Positions 1 through 9,080 of a stretch of 64,000 bases of DNA are shown piece by piece. The notes beneath the pieces were generated by a model. That model saw only the letters and a program-made list of their open reading frames with translations. It did not search any database and was not told the DNA's origin. The stretch is from assembly GCA_964604825.1 (NCBI GenBank), contig CAZSAL010000008.1, positions 8,173 to 72,172 of the forward strand, written 5' to 3'. Positions within the stretch are counted from its first letter, which is position 1; every line of letters starts with the position of its first letter. The translations under genes and the position numbers were made by a program. This stretch comes from CAZSAL01 sp964604825 (GTDB lineage Bacteria; Elusimicrobiota; Elusimicrobia; 2-01-FULL-59-12).

Positions 1-103
1 AGCGGGATTGCTGCAGGTCGATGAGCATGAAAGCATTTTATCATTCGAGGAATACAACATAAGGTGCTAAAATCGTCCTATAAATTTCCGGTTGGAGGAC
101 ATT

Positions 104-2581
104 GTGAACCTACTTGAAGAACAAATGAGATGCCGCGGATGTTCAGCTTCGGCCTGGGCCGACGGTCGTTTTGCCGTTTCGGGATCAACTACGCATTACG
201 CTCCGGATCGGACGCTTGTCGCCGGGCATCTGCGCCTGGAATTCGAACTCGATTTCAAAACGCGGTCCCTGCATGGATTGGCCGTTGCAGGAATGACTGC
301 CGTAGCGGACGATGTCACGGAAGTATTTTTCGACGCGGTTGGTTTCAAGGATTTGAGGGTTTCTTCGGCTCGAAGGCCGGTCCGCCATGAATATGACGGC
401 CGCAGGATAAAGATTTTGTGGCAAAAACCTCTTCCACGGGGGCAGAGAATTGATTTTTCCATCCGTTATCGCGTAGTACGTCCGAAGCTGGGGCTGCACT
501 TCGTGGGTCCGGACAAGGATTACTCCAACAAACCTGTACAGGCATGGACGCAGGGTGAGGATGAATACAGCCGCTTCTGGTTTCCCTGTCACGACGCGCC
601 GCAGGAGCGCATGACCACCGAAACCTTGATAACAGTTCCCGCGTCTTTCACGGCTGTTTCGAACGGCAGGCTGGCTGGGACTTCCCGCAATCGCCGCAAA
701 AAGAGTATTACCTGGCACTGGAAACAGGATGTTCCGCACTCTCCGTATCTCGTGTCGTTCGTTGCCGGCGAGTTTTCAAAGATCGAAGCCCGCTGGCGCA
801 ACACCCCGGTTCTTTATTACTGCGTTCGCGGACGGGAAGACGACGCCCTGCGCGCCTTCGGGAAAACGCCGGAAATGATCGAATTTTTCTCGAAGAAGCT
901 CGGTATACCTTACCCTTACGCGAAGTATTCGCAGGTCGCGGCAGTGGACTTCATTTACGGCGGGATGGAAAACACCTCCTGCACCACGCAGACGGCAATG
1001 ACGCTGCATGACAAGCGCGCGCACATAGATTTTTCCAGCGATCCCCTGGTAGCGCACGAGCTGTCGCATCAATGGTTCGGGGACCTGGTGACATGCAGGG
1101 ACTGGTCTCAGGCCTGGCTGAATGAAAGCTTCGCCACCTATTTCGAGGCTCTTTTTAAGGAGCATGACCTCGGCTACGACGAATTCATGTATGAGCTGCG
1201 CGAAAACGCTCATGCGTATTTTGAGGAAGACAAGGATCGCTACCGGCGGCCGATGGTGACCAATACATTCAAGAACGCCAACGACCTCTTCGACCGTCAT
1301 CTTTACGAAAAGGGTTCGCTCATACTGCATATGATCCGGCAGCAGCTGGGAGACAAAGCCTGGTGGCGCTCGCTGAACCTGTATTTGAAGCGGCATAAGG
1401 GGAAAAACGTCGAAACCATAGATCTGATCGAGGCTTTCCGGGAGGCGACAGGCCGCAACCTGCGGGAATTTTTTGATCAGTGGATTTACAAGGCCGGACA
1501 CCCGGAATATCGCGTGCGTACATGGTGGGATGCCCGCCAGAAAAAGCAATTTATCCGGGTGATTCAGGCCCATGCGACGGGCAACGAAACGGGGCTGTTT
1601 TCGCTTCCCGTGACCTTCGCCCTGCATACCACTAGCGGCGTCGAGCGCCGTATGGAGAAGGTTGATAAGAAAGAACACATTTTCTCGTATGCACTGCGTG
1701 AAGAACCGGAATTCGTGCTGTTTGATCCGGAGCATACGATCCTCAAGAAGATAAATTTCGTGAAGCCTGAAGCGATGTGGTTTGCGCAGCTGCGCAGGGA
1801 CCCGCATGTCTTAGGCAGGATCGATGCCGCTGAGGCTCTCGGGAAGCTCGGCAGTCCGTCAGCCGTAGAGGCCCTGATCCAGGCCCTTGAATCCGAAAAA
1901 TTCTGGGGAGCTCAAACGGAAATCTCCCGCGCCCTCGGTAGAATCAATACCTCAAGCGCCATGGAAGGCCTTCTTAAGGCTTTAAGGACGATCAGGCATC
2001 CCAAAGTCCGGCGGGCGCTTTATGAAGCGCTGGGACGTTATTCAAATCCTCAGGCGCTGGCAGCGTTGCGTTCCGGTTCTTCCCGCGAAGAAAGTTATTT
2101 TGCGGAGGGAGAGGCGATCCGCGGCATGGGCAAAATGCGCGATGCCGCAGTATTGCCTGAACTGAAACGGCTTCTGGAGCGGAGTTCCTGGAACGACGTA
2201 ATCCGGTGTGCTGCGCTCGACGCGATCGCCTCACTGAGGATCCCGGAGTCGATCGAAATATTGAAAGCTCATACTAAGCGCGGCCACTCCGCCAGCGTTC
2301 GCATGACCGCGATCCGCGCGCTCGGCGCTATCGGTCATGGCAGAGAAGATATTCAAACCCTGCTGGTCCGTTTGCTGGGGGACCCGTACCTGCTTATACA
2401 GATTGCCGCGGCGCGGCAGCTGGGGATAATTGCCGACGAACGCGCGGTCACTGCATTGATGAAATATATCAGTGGAGACCTGGATGGCAGGCTTAAACGT
2501 ACCGCCGAGGAAGCAGTCCGCAAAATTCGCAAAGGCATGGAGCAGGAACTGCCGTCCGCTCGTCATTCCCGCATGTCGTAA
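104..2581 (+). CDS. M1 family (gluzincin) aminopeptidase with C-terminal HEAT repeats
   Basis: Zinc aminopeptidase of the M1 (aminopeptidase N/LTA4 hydrolase) family, removing N-terminal residues from peptides. Seen: the substrate-binding GGMEN motif near residue 286, the zinc motif HELSH followed by QWFGD near 317, and the distal zinc glutamate in WLNES near 338. From about residue 565 to 810 there are HEAT/PBS-lyase-type helical repeats (pattern DAAEALGKLG, ALGRI, ALGAIG), a known extension of some bacterial M1 enzymes that probably serves protein contacts. The GTG at 104 is chosen because GGAGGA lies 4 nt upstream; TTG at 92 is in frame but overlaps that site. No clear signal peptide, so cytoplasmic location is inferred. 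The last residues and the stop codon are encoded inside a dispersed repeat (2562-2642), so the C-terminus was probably remodelled by it. Confidence 0.93.
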   Translation: MNLLEEQMRCRGCSASAWADGRFAVSGSTTHYAPDRTLVAGHLRLEFELDFKTRSLHGLAVAGMTAVADDVTEVFFDAVGFKDLRVSSARRPVRHEYDGRRIKILWQKPLPRGQRIDFSIRYRVVRPKLGLHFVGPDKDYSNKPVQAWTQGEDEYSRFWFPCHDAPQERMTTETLITVPASFTAVSNGRLAGTSRNRRKKSITWHWKQDVPHSPYLVSFVAGEFSKIEARWRNTPVLYYCVRGREDDALRAFGKTPEMIEFFSKKLGIPYPYAKYSQVAAVDFIYGGMENTSCTTQTAMTLHDKRAHIDFSSDPLVAHELSHQWFGDLVTCRDWSQAWLNESFATYFEALFKEHDLGYDEFMYELRENAHAYFEEDKDRYRRPMVTNTFKNANDLFDRHLYEKGSLILHMIRQQLGDKAWWRSLNLYLKRHKGKNVETIDLIEAFREATGRNLREFFDQWIYKAGHPEYRVRTWWDARQKKQFIRVIQAHATGNETGLFSLPVTFALHTTSGVERRMEKVDKKEHIFSYALREEPEFVLFDPEHTILKKINFVKPEAMWFAQLRRDPHVLGRIDAAEALGKLGSPSAVEALIQALESEKFWGAQTEISRALGRINTSSAMEGLLKALRTIRHPKVRRALYEALGRYSNPQALAALRSGSSREESYFAEGEAIRGMGKMRDAAVLPELKRLLERSSWNDVIRCAALDAIASLRIPESIEILKAHTKRGHSASVRMTAIRALGAIGHGREDIQTLLVRLLGDPYLLIQIAAARQLGIIADERAVTALMKYISGDLDGRLKRTAEEAVRKIRKGMEQELPSARHSRMS

Positions 2582-2642
2582 GCGGGAATCCCTCAATAAA
2601 GGCCTTTATGGAGGGATCCCCGATTACATCCTCGGGGATGAC
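2562..2642. repeat. Dispersed imperfect-palindrome repeat, copy 1
   Basis: Element beginning GTCATTCCCG and ending CGGGGATGAC, with internal inverted pieces (TTCCCGC/GCGGGAA, then ATCCCCG/CGGGGAT). Related copies lie at 8919-8992, 14519-14586 and 45629-45708. It resembles REP/MITE-type non-coding repeats. This copy overlaps the 3' end of the aminopeptidase gene and supplies its stop codon. Confidence 0.8.
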
Positions 2643-2680
2643 AGCTTATGGGCCCGGCCTTCCAGAACGACAGAGGTTTT

Positions 2681-3088
2681 ATGATCTCACCATCCAAACA
2701 ATTGGCGCTCACGGAGAAGATGCGCTCGCTCGGCATCTTCGAGCATGATATCGAAGAGCAGTTTATCCGCTCCGGCGGCAAGGGCGGGCAGCACGTAAAC
2801 AAGGTGTCAACCTGCGTGTATCTGCGGCACCGGCCTACGGGGATTGCAGTCAAATGCCAGGAAGACCGCTCGCAGGCTGTAAACCGGTTCCTGGCGCGGC
2901 GGCTGCTCGCTGATAAGATCCAGGCAAAGGTTTTAGGCGAGAAAACCGAAGCGCAGCGCCTGGCAGAGAAAATCCGGCGCCAGAAGCGCCGCCGCAGCCG
3001 CAGAGCCAAAGAAAAAATGCTTGCGGACAAGCACCACCAATCCCTCAAAAAGCAGGAAAGATCCCACCAACTGAAATTTGACGAATAG
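2681..3088 (+). CDS. Release-factor-like (RF-1 domain) protein with GGQ motif
   Basis: Small class-I release-factor homologue of the ArfB/YaeJ/RF-H type: a stand-alone catalytic domain that hydrolyses peptidyl-tRNA, in known relatives on stalled ribosomes. Seen: GGQ at residues 35-37 within RSGGKGGQHVNKV, then an RF-1 domain to about residue 95 and a C-terminal tail very rich in Lys and Arg (residues 96-135), as in ArfB, where the tail enters the mRNA channel. No stop-codon recognition domain is present. ATG at 2681 is taken as start; an in-frame ATG at 2648 is less likely because it lies just behind the repeat. Which subfamily it belongs to is uncertain. Confidence 0.85.
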   Translation: MISPSKQLALTEKMRSLGIFEHDIEEQFIRSGGKGGQHVNKVSTCVYLRHRPTGIAVKCQEDRSQAVNRFLARRLLADKIQAKVLGEKTEAQRLAEKIRRQKRRRSRRAKEKMLADKHHQSLKKQERSHQLKFDE

Positions 3089-3094
3089 AAGGTT

Positions 3095-4717
3095 CTACTC
3101 CGGCTGGATTTTGATGATGCTGCCGGTATGGGGTTTGACGGGTTTTCCCTGATAGGAAATATGCAGCAGATAGTCGCCCGCGGAAACTTTGGGGTCGATG
3201 GTTAAATCCGCGGAAAGTGTTGAAGGATCAATAAATTTGAACGGAGTAAGCACCAGGCCGGGGTCGTCCACTTCCACCTGAAGGCCCGCGGCGAATTCCG
3301 GAGTCATGTCCCGGCCATAAAGCTTTAACTGCGAGGTATGTCCGGGAACGCCTTTCGGAGCCAATTCAAGCCTGTCCGTCCAGTTCGGAGGCACGATCGT
3401 GAAGACAGTTTTATTTTCGCTGAGCGCTTTACCGGTCAGTCCCGAAACCGTTACGGTGTAGTTCCCTTCCGGAGCGTTGGAAGGAATTTTAAATTTGCCG
3501 TGCATCTCCGTTTCCGACTTCCAGGTAAAGCCCGTGTTTCCCATATTGAGCTCGTTGACTTTTGCCTTCAGCGAACGGGCGTCATCAGCCGTGAACCCGG
3601 TGCCATGCAGGGAGATGTCCACCGTGTCCCCGGGCCTGCGGAAAGGCTGGTCTGAAGTCACGTGTTCGGCCAGGCCGGTTTCTCCCAGATTCGGGTGAAC
3701 GATGTGGATCATCTGCTCGTTGCTGAAAACTTCCCGGGAATTCATGTACGCGGTCAATCCAAAAACGCCTTCTTCGATGCCTGGTCCGATCTCGATAACT
3801 CCTTCCATGGCGTAGGGCAGGTGCGCTTCCAGAGGAGACAATTCCAGGGTATCGGTGCTGGGCTTAACACGGAATTGCCTGGCCATGCTGTCATCCAGAT
3901 TGGTCACCACGCGGAACCGCCCGGACCGGCCGTCTTCGCCCATGGCGATAAAATACATATTCAAAACCTCGCCCGGGCGGACAACGCCCAAAGGTTTTTC
4001 AGCGCGGAACACCGGCAGGTTGTGAATCAGAACACGGGGGAAAATATATTCCGTCAGAGCTTCCGGGCCCACATCAATCTGCCCGTGGATCTGGTTGGCG
4101 GTAACCAGGCGCAGATTTTTCACATTTACATCCAGACCGCCGCATTCCACCTGAATCATGCTTTCGAATTCCGTCGTAAACCCGGAACCATTGATGTCGA
4201 AGTCCAGCGTGTTTTCCGGCCCTATGACATCCTGGCTGTAATACATGCGCACGATGGTAACTTCTTTGGGTATAAGTTCTTTATGCAGGACTATGGGAGG
4301 CGGCTTGGGAATCGCCGACGGCGCAGCCGGAGGAGGAGCGATCGGAACTTCCGAGGTTTTCTCCGGCGTGGGAGCCGGAGCCTGGGGCGGAGCGGCGGGC
4401 ACAGGCAGCTGCTCCGCCACCTTTGACGGCAGCGACGGGACAGCGGGCGTATGTCCCGGAGACAGAGCCCCGGGGGTTCCCGGAACGCCTGCGATTTTTA
4501 GGCCCTGGGGCTTCAAAGATCCGGACGATGGAATCATTTTTACAGGAGCGGGTGAAATTGGAAGCGGCGGCGTACCCGCCGGAGGATTAACCGGGATGAT
4601 CGTGACCGGTTTCACGGGAGCGTTCGCCGGAGACCGATACCACCGCCACCCCTGTCTTAATAAGAACAGAAGCAGTAATAACAACAGCAACGCCAGTAAT
4701 GTTCGCCGGGTTCGCAT
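3095..4717 (-). CDS. Membrane-anchored Pro-rich protein with Ig-like (IPT/TIG-like) repeats
   Basis: Function unknown. From the ATG at 4717 (MRTRRT) the protein is 540 aa: a very Leu-rich membrane segment at residues 7-20, a Pro/Ala-rich linker to about residue 140, then repeated beta-rich units. The units share a pattern of GSGFT, GTGFT and GRDMT followed about 35 residues later by a segment such as GKFKIPSNAPEGNYTVTV, which is typical of IPT/TIG or similar Ig-like folds. An N-in anchor with the repeats on the outer face or in the periplasm is inferred. Upstream in-frame ATGs at 4774 and 4888 exist, and neither they nor 4717 has a clear ribosome site. The gene converges with the release-factor-like gene, 6 nt apart. 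Confidence 0.6.
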   Translation of the reverse strand: MRTRRTLLALLLLLLLLFLLRQGWRWYRSPANAPVKPVTIIPVNPPAGTPPLPISPAPVKMIPSSGSLKPQGLKIAGVPGTPGALSPGHTPAVPSLPSKVAEQLPVPAAPPQAPAPTPEKTSEVPIAPPPAAPSAIPKPPPIVLHKELIPKEVTIVRMYYSQDVIGPENTLDFDINGSGFTTEFESMIQVECGGLDVNVKNLRLVTANQIHGQIDVGPEALTEYIFPRVLIHNLPVFRAEKPLGVVRPGEVLNMYFIAMGEDGRSGRFRVVTNLDDSMARQFRVKPSTDTLELSPLEAHLPYAMEGVIEIGPGIEEGVFGLTAYMNSREVFSNEQMIHIVHPNLGETGLAEHVTSDQPFRRPGDTVDISLHGTGFTADDARSLKAKVNELNMGNTGFTWKSETEMHGKFKIPSNAPEGNYTVTVSGLTGKALSENKTVFTIVPPNWTDRLELAPKGVPGHTSQLKLYGRDMTPEFAAGLQVEVDDPGLVLTPFKFIDPSTLSADLTIDPKVSAGDYLLHISYQGKPVKPHTGSIIKIQPE

Positions 4718-4988
4718 ATCTATATTATTTTTACTGCATCCAAGTATATTAAAAGCGGAAGCAGAATTGTCCATATTATGAGCCTGGTTCTGATGAAAAT
4801 GAAATATGCGGAAAGCAGAACGGCCATAACCGCCATCGGCCAGCGGATATCCGCTTTTCTTTCTCCCGGGAGTTTGATGATTGGGCACGAAATAAAACCC
4901 ATGGCAAGCCCGTCGGAAATTGAGAAAGATGTAACCTGTCGCCGGACGAGTCTGTCATAAGCGGTGACACTCCACACCAGGAGCGGCG

Positions 4989-5354
4989 ATGAAGTTATCA
5001 CGGTTAATAATCACGGCCCTCAGCATCGGTTCGTTAATTCATGTCCCGGCCGGAGCGTTTGCTTCAGGATCAGGCGAGTCTGCGCCGGATGATCCCGTTG
5101 CGGCGCGCGGCGTTGGCGACAGTATGACGTCCGTATCGAAAGAACCCGCCGAATCCTCCCGCGCGGCGTTTGCGCACATAATACCGGAACAGATAGAACC
5201 TGAAGTAACGGAAGAAGATATCCACGCGCTTGAAGCCAATCTTCAGGAAGCAATAAACAACAACGGGCCGCTCAGTGCGGAAGCGGAAGCCGCCCAGCGG
5301 CGGTTGAATTACATGAAATGGGCGTATAAGAATTCCAGTCACAACCCTTCCTGA
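4989..5354 (+). CDS. Small secreted protein, function unknown
   Basis: 121 aa with a clear Sec signal peptide (MKLSRLIITALSIG, cleavage probably near AFA-SG at residues 25-26). The mature part is acidic and Ser/Ala-rich, ending in a helical stretch (residues 75-115) with alternating Glu and hydrophobic residues. AGGAG lies 6 nt before the ATG. Not recognised as any family. It precedes the PorV-like gene by 262 nt, a stretch in which I see no gene, so co-transcription is not evident. Confidence 0.6.
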   Translation: MKLSRLIITALSIGSLIHVPAGAFASGSGESAPDDPVAARGVGDSMTSVSKEPAESSRAAFAHIIPEQIEPEVTEEDIHALEANLQEAINNNGPLSAEAEAAQRRLNYMKWAYKNSSHNPS

Positions 5355-5616
5355 GCTGAAATAATCAAGGTACAACCATAGTCCGACAGGCCCGGAAACC
5401 ACGCTTTTTGAAATGAATTTCGGGCTGAATCCGAGGCCTGGCCGGTCCGACATTCCGTCGGAAAACTCCTACAGGCTTTGCCGGCTAAAAACCCATATAC
5501 AGGAGCGCCATCCGTTATTTTCCGTCGGTAAAAAGAAAAAATAATTAAATCGGCATTAAGTGGAAAAACCTCCAGTAAAGTTCTTCTAGCAGGAAGATCT
5601 CGAGCTGGGGGTTTTT

Positions 5617-6723
5617 GTGACGGATCAAGAGAAGAAAAAAGCCGGCCGGTTTTTGTCGTTGCCATTGTTGGCGGCGCTGTCTGCTGCCGTCATTTTCATT
5701 TTTGACGCCTCCGTGTATGCTTCTTCGGGAACGGAAGGCGCCAGCTTCCTGGATATCCCGGTTGGCGCTGAGCCCGCAGCTTTGGGAGGCGCGTACAGCG
5801 CAGAGGCGGCGGATGCTTACGCGCCGACCTGGAATCCCGGAGGTCTGGGTTTCGTTGATAACACCCAGCTTGCCGGACAGCATCTTTCATACCTTGAATC
5901 CATTCACTATGAGTATTTGAGCTTTGTCCATCCTCTGCGTGAAGGCAGTTCAATAGGGGGTTCCGTACAGTACCTGGGGTCCGGAGACATCCAGGCTACG
6001 GATATCAGCGGTAATAACATCGGAACGTTTTCCAGCTATTATGCGGCGTACAACCTTTCCTATGGCCGGGCGCTGAATTCACGGCTTTCTCTGGGCGTCA
6101 CCGGGAAATGGATCAACGCGGCGATCGACGATGTCACCGCGAACGCGTTTGCCGCTGATTTTGGAAGCATGTACAGACTGAGGAACGACTTAACTCTGGC
6201 TGCCGTACTGACCAACGTGGGCAGCCAGCTAAAATTCCTGGAAGAAGGGGATTCTCTTCCCATGGCATTTCATCTGGGGGCGGCGTACCGCCCGTTTCCC
6301 AAATGGAATTTTGCGGTTGAAGGGGTTTTCCCAAAGACGGGCCTGGTCAGCGGACATCTTGGGATAGAGTGGAAACCCGTTTCGGCTATTTCATTATTGA
6401 CAGGTTATCGGACCGATACGCTTAACGGCTTGTCCGCTTTGGCCGGCTACAGCGTAGGCGTGGGCCTCCACGTCTGGGGTCAGGAGTTTGCCTATGCCTG
6501 GCTTCCTTACGGGGAATTGGGTAATACCAATTACATATCGATGATTATCCGCTTCGGCAACAAGCATCCCGCAAGCCGCGATCTTATCCAGTATCATGCG
6601 CATCGCCCGGAAAATACCGGCACAGAGGAAGATCAGGATCACCGTCTCTTAATGCAGCTCTTGGACAACAGTTCGGACAAGACCGCAGCTAATCCTGAGG
6701 TTCAGCCGTTAAAGACTCAATGA
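5617..6723 (+). CDS. PorV/PorQ-like outer-membrane beta-barrel protein
   Basis: 368 aa. The start is GTG at 5617 with a G-rich stretch just upstream. A signal peptide covers about residues 1-36 (ends VYA-SS). The mature N-terminus (GASFLDIPVGAEPAALGGAY, then DAYAPTWNPGGLG) is the hallmark of the PorV/PorQ (UPF0164) family of outer-membrane barrels. In Bacteroidota PorV serves type 9 secretion, but the family also occurs in many phyla without that system, so a secretion role is not implied. Alternating amphipathic strands fill the rest; the last 50 residues are polar and rich in Asp, Glu and His. Its stop overlaps the start of a short Ig-like coding remnant. Confidence 0.8.
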   Translation: MTDQEKKKAGRFLSLPLLAALSAAVIFIFDASVYASSGTEGASFLDIPVGAEPAALGGAYSAEAADAYAPTWNPGGLGFVDNTQLAGQHLSYLESIHYEYLSFVHPLREGSSIGGSVQYLGSGDIQATDISGNNIGTFSSYYAAYNLSYGRALNSRLSLGVTGKWINAAIDDVTANAFAADFGSMYRLRNDLTLAAVLTNVGSQLKFLEEGDSLPMAFHLGAAYRPFPKWNFAVEGVFPKTGLVSGHLGIEWKPVSAISLLTGYRTDTLNGLSALAGYSVGVGLHVWGQEFAYAWLPYGELGNTNYISMIIRFGNKHPASRDLIQYHAHRPENTGTEEDQDHRLLMQLLDNSSDKTAANPEVQPLKTQ

Positions 6724-6821
6724 AAATGCAGAATGCATCGTTTTCGCCGGCGGCATTGGCAGGGGCAGGCAACACCACCCTCCAGTTGACCATCCCAGCC
6801 AATGCGCCGGTTGCGTTATAA
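6720..6821 (+). pseudogene. Short coding remnant resembling the end of an Ig-like surface domain
   Basis: A 33-codon frame opens with an ATG overlapping the stop of the PorV-like gene (ATGA) and reads ...SPAALAGAGNTTLQLTIP ANAPVAL before TAA. The string is like the last strands of IPT/TIG or bacterial Ig domains (compare IPSNAPEGNYTVTV in the protein at 3095-4717). It is probably the leftover 3' end of a deleted surface-protein gene, or a chance frame. Confidence 0.3.
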
Positions 6822-6831
6822 AGGAACTTCA

Positions 6832-7326
6832 ATGAAGGACATCAGCGGCCGCATCGTGTCATTCCGTCATCACAATGTGGTATTGGACAAAGACCTGGCA
6901 GACTGGTACGGGATGAAGCGCGTGGAACTGCGGCAGCTCTTTTGCCGTCATAAGAACCGTTTTCCATCCGATTTCCTTTTTAAATTGACCAGGAAGGAAA
7001 TGCGGGCGCTGCAGGGTGAAAAATACAGACCAGCGCCGCCGGACATGGTGTTGCGCCCGTTCGCTGTAACCCAGCAGGGCATAGCCATGCTCTCCGGAGT
7101 CATTCCCGGCAGCAGGCGGGTAGCCGGAGTGAACGTTGTGCTGATGCGCGCGTTTCGTGAACGGGAGAATGGGATCCGGGATCTTGAGGTTTATCGCAGG
7201 CTGGACGGGATGCGCCGAAAATATGATGCGCAGTTTAACCAGGTTTTTAAGGTGATCCCTGCCGAGGACCGCGAAGAACACGCTTCCCGGCGGCTGATCG
7301 GTTTTAAAATCAGCCCCAACAGGTAG
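6832..7326 (+). CDS. ORF6N (KilA-N-associated) domain protein
   Basis: 164 aa. The first ~90 residues (IVSFRHHNVVLDKDLADWYG, followed by FPSDFLFKLTRKE) match the ORF6N domain, a DNA-binding domain of phage antirepressor-like proteins that is also widespread as stand-alone chromosomal genes. Conserved landmarks are the DKDLADWYG helix and the RFPSDFxFxLT segment. The C-terminal half carries a helical region (LEVYRRLDGMRRKYDAQFNQ) like that seen in related proteins. ATG at 6832 is selected over 6802 because AAGGA lies 7 nt upstream. Target unknown; a regulator of prophage or accessory genes is inferred. A strong terminator follows. Confidence 0.85.
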   Translation: MKDISGRIVSFRHHNVVLDKDLADWYGMKRVELRQLFCRHKNRFPSDFLFKLTRKEMRALQGEKYRPAPPDMVLRPFAVTQQGIAMLSGVIPGSRRVAGVNVVLMRAFRERENGIRDLEVYRRLDGMRRKYDAQFNQVFKVIPAEDREEHASRRLIGFKISPNR

Positions 7327-7370
7327 TGGTGCGTCTCCAACAGCTAGTCCTACCTCACAGACAAAAGCAC

Positions 7371-7405
7371 GGGCCTGGCTCCAATCCTTCGGAGCCAGGC
7401 CCTTT
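7371..7405 (+). terminator. Intrinsic terminator after the ORF6N gene
   Basis: A perfect 12-bp stem (GGGCCTGGCTCC / GGAGCCAGGCCC) with an 8-nt loop, followed by TTT. It lies 45 nt after the ORF6N stop codon. The T tract is short, so efficiency is uncertain. Confidence 0.75.
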
Positions 7406-7544
7406 AAATCAGAAACGTCTAAATTCTTATCCCTTGTCCTTCACTCTATGTATAACTTTTTTATATTACGCGCAGATGGCGATATTGTAAATTCTATGTA
7501 AACTACAGCAGTTGAAAGTATCCGTGGGGAAAAGGATTAAAACT

Positions 7545-8369
7545 GTGAAATTGTCGATGGGCCCGTGGCTGATTGCCGTATTGGTGTGTATTTCCGCCGT
7601 TTTCGTTCAGGCGGAAACTCTGGATGACTGGCAGAAAACTTTCAACGAACCGGCCACCCAGCGTAAAATGCTTGAGAGTATCTTCCCGGATCAAATTGAA
7701 TCTGCCGCACCGGTTAAAAATAAGGAAGGGTTGTGGCTTTTTGAAAAGCAAAGCAAATTAGCTGCGGTTCGGCCAAAACATGTCATTCAATCGTCTGGAT
7801 TAATAGTTACGGTTCTCATCTATTCCGATCCCGACCAGCCGCCATTAAGTGCGGTGAGTTATCTCTTCAGAGATACTTATCGAGAGCCAATCGCGCTTTC
7901 CGATGGATGGGCTCCTGAGGAAAAAGTCGAATCAATAACGCTCAAAGGGATAAATAAATCTTTTATTCTTGTTGAAGATTTATTTGTCGGCAAGGATGCC
8001 AGGCCCGTCAGTTCGCGGGCCGCTCTGCTGGATGTTTCGACCGACAACGGAGGAACGGGCTTCCGTACCGCCTGGCAGAATGATTCTTCGGTGCAGTTTT
8101 TTGTAATTGGTTTTGCCGCGCCTCATCAGACTGAACAGGAAGATCTTGTTGTAAAGTCGTTCCCTCCTCCTTCGGCCTCCGATTCGAATTCGCTATATGG
8201 GGATTCTCGTGTTTTCGGAAACGCGGCGAATACCTATTCAGGATCGTCTTCTACCCGGTATATGGCTTACCGCTGGACCGGATCCCGCTTCGAGCCGGAA
8301 GATTTGCAGTCTGAAAACTGGCTGAAATCCCTTCCCGACAGCGCCTGGCAATACAGCCCGCTGAAATAG
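7545..8369 (+). CDS. Secreted protein of unknown function
   Basis: 274 aa from the GTG at 7545, which has AAAGGA 8 nt upstream; a TTG at 7512 is in frame but lacks this. A signal peptide spans residues 1-23 (hydrophobic GPWLIAVLVCISAVF, cleavage after VQA). The mature protein has no domain I recognise. It contains an alternating beta-like pattern and a Ser-rich segment (SGSSSTRYMAYRW) near residue 240. Periplasmic location is inferred. It converges with the next gene, 4 nt apart. Confidence 0.6.
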   Translation: MKLSMGPWLIAVLVCISAVFVQAETLDDWQKTFNEPATQRKMLESIFPDQIESAAPVKNKEGLWLFEKQSKLAAVRPKHVIQSSGLIVTVLIYSDPDQPPLSAVSYLFRDTYREPIALSDGWAPEEKVESITLKGINKSFILVEDLFVGKDARPVSSRAALLDVSTDNGGTGFRTAWQNDSSVQFFVIGFAAPHQTEQEDLVVKSFPPPSASDSNSLYGDSRVFGNAANTYSGSSSTRYMAYRWTGSRFEPEDLQSENWLKSLPDSAWQYSPLK

Positions 8370-8373
8370 GTTT

Positions 8374-8838
8374 TTATGGAAGAGTTACGCGTTCGGTGAC
8401 TGTGTACACGCCGTAAGCGGTGTCAACGGCAATTTCCGCCATATAGGTTCCCGGTTCAATGCTTGGGAAATGGAAGAAATTGGTCCCGGCCCTGGCGCCC
8501 AGCGCTCCAGGCTTGATGTCCCAGGTTTTAATTGTGTCGCCGTTCATCCTGTAGAGTGTGACGGATACCGGAGCTTTTGCGGCGAGGTAGTAGGATAGCC
8601 CGTGCGTTTCCTTAATAACGTCCCGGATTATTGCGGTTCGCATTACCGCCGGGCGGTGAAGGCCGGTTTCGCCTGCGGGCGCAATCATGGGTGGGACCGG
8701 GATGGCCGCCGCAAGGACAATATTGCCGTCCTGCCTGTCCGCCGCCATGGGTGTAGCGGAAGACGCATGAGCGCGGGCCAGGCAAATGGCGCTGAGCGTA
8801 AACCCTATGGAAAAAGCTAATTTTTTGTTCATACGCAT
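8374..8838 (-). CDS. Small secreted protein with FlgD/sorting-domain-like Ig fold
   Basis: 154 aa with a signal peptide (MRMNKKLAFSIGFTLSAICL, cleavage near AHA-SS). Residues ~90-154 (VSVTLYRMNGDTIKTWDI, then FHFPSIEPGTYMAEI) have the pattern of FlgD-type Ig-like or type 9 secretion C-terminal sorting domains: strand, turn with MxGD, then PGxYxAxI. Function not known. No neighbouring genes of a type 9 system were seen, so a sorting role is not claimed. An in-frame ATG at 8832 is an alternative start. Confidence 0.55.
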   Translation of the reverse strand: MRMNKKLAFSIGFTLSAICLARAHASSATPMAADRQDGNIVLAAAIPVPPMIAPAGETGLHRPAVMRTAIIRDVIKETHGLSYYLAAKAPVSVTLYRMNGDTIKTWDIKPGALGARAGTNFFHFPSIEPGTYMAEIAVDTAYGVYTVTERVTLP

Positions 8839-8918
8839 AGTTTACCCGGCGAATGTTACAGGCGCATTACGCCAAAGTTAACTCCAGGTAAATTGAGAGT
8901 GGCGAATTAATGAGCCAC

Positions 8919-8992
8919 CCTCATCCCCGAGGACGTAATCGGGGAACCAGATTTGTTATATAAGCTGGATCCCCGCCTTCGCGGGGATGAGG
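8919..8992. repeat. Dispersed palindromic repeat, copy 2
   Basis: Begins CCTCATCCCCGA and ends CGGGGATGAGG, with an inner ATCCCCGCCTTCGCGGGGAT hairpin that is also present in the copy at 14519-14586. It sits in the 242-nt divergent region between the small secreted protein and the HNH gene, upstream of the HNH promoter. Confidence 0.75.
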
Positions 8993-9025
8993 CCGTTTTC
9001 TATGAGATATTTCGCCGGCCTCAAA

Positions 9026-9055
9026 TTGACAAATACGGCGGAAAACCCTTAGAAT
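9026..9055 (+). promoter_or_regulatory. Sigma-70-type promoter for the HNH / ACT / def operon
   Basis: Consensus -35 TTGACA at 9026-9031 and -10 TAGAAT at 9050-9055, 18 nt apart, 25 nt before the ATG of the HNH gene. No competing gene lies between. Confidence 0.65.
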
Positions 9056-9080
9056 CGGTCGAAGGAAGAAAAGAGCGATT

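Noticed and set aside
1..103. Possible gene end or promoter at the window start
   Set aside because: Nothing beyond the GGAGGA ribosome site of the aminopeptidase could be supported.
776..1807. Long minus-strand open frame of 343 codons inside the aminopeptidase gene
   Set aside because: Antisense shadow of a clear gene in GC-rich sequence; it has no recognisable domain.
5355..5616. Possible riboswitch in the 262-nt region before the PorV-like gene
   Set aside because: Some inverted pieces (TTCCGTCGGAA) are present, but no known riboswitch core could be matched.
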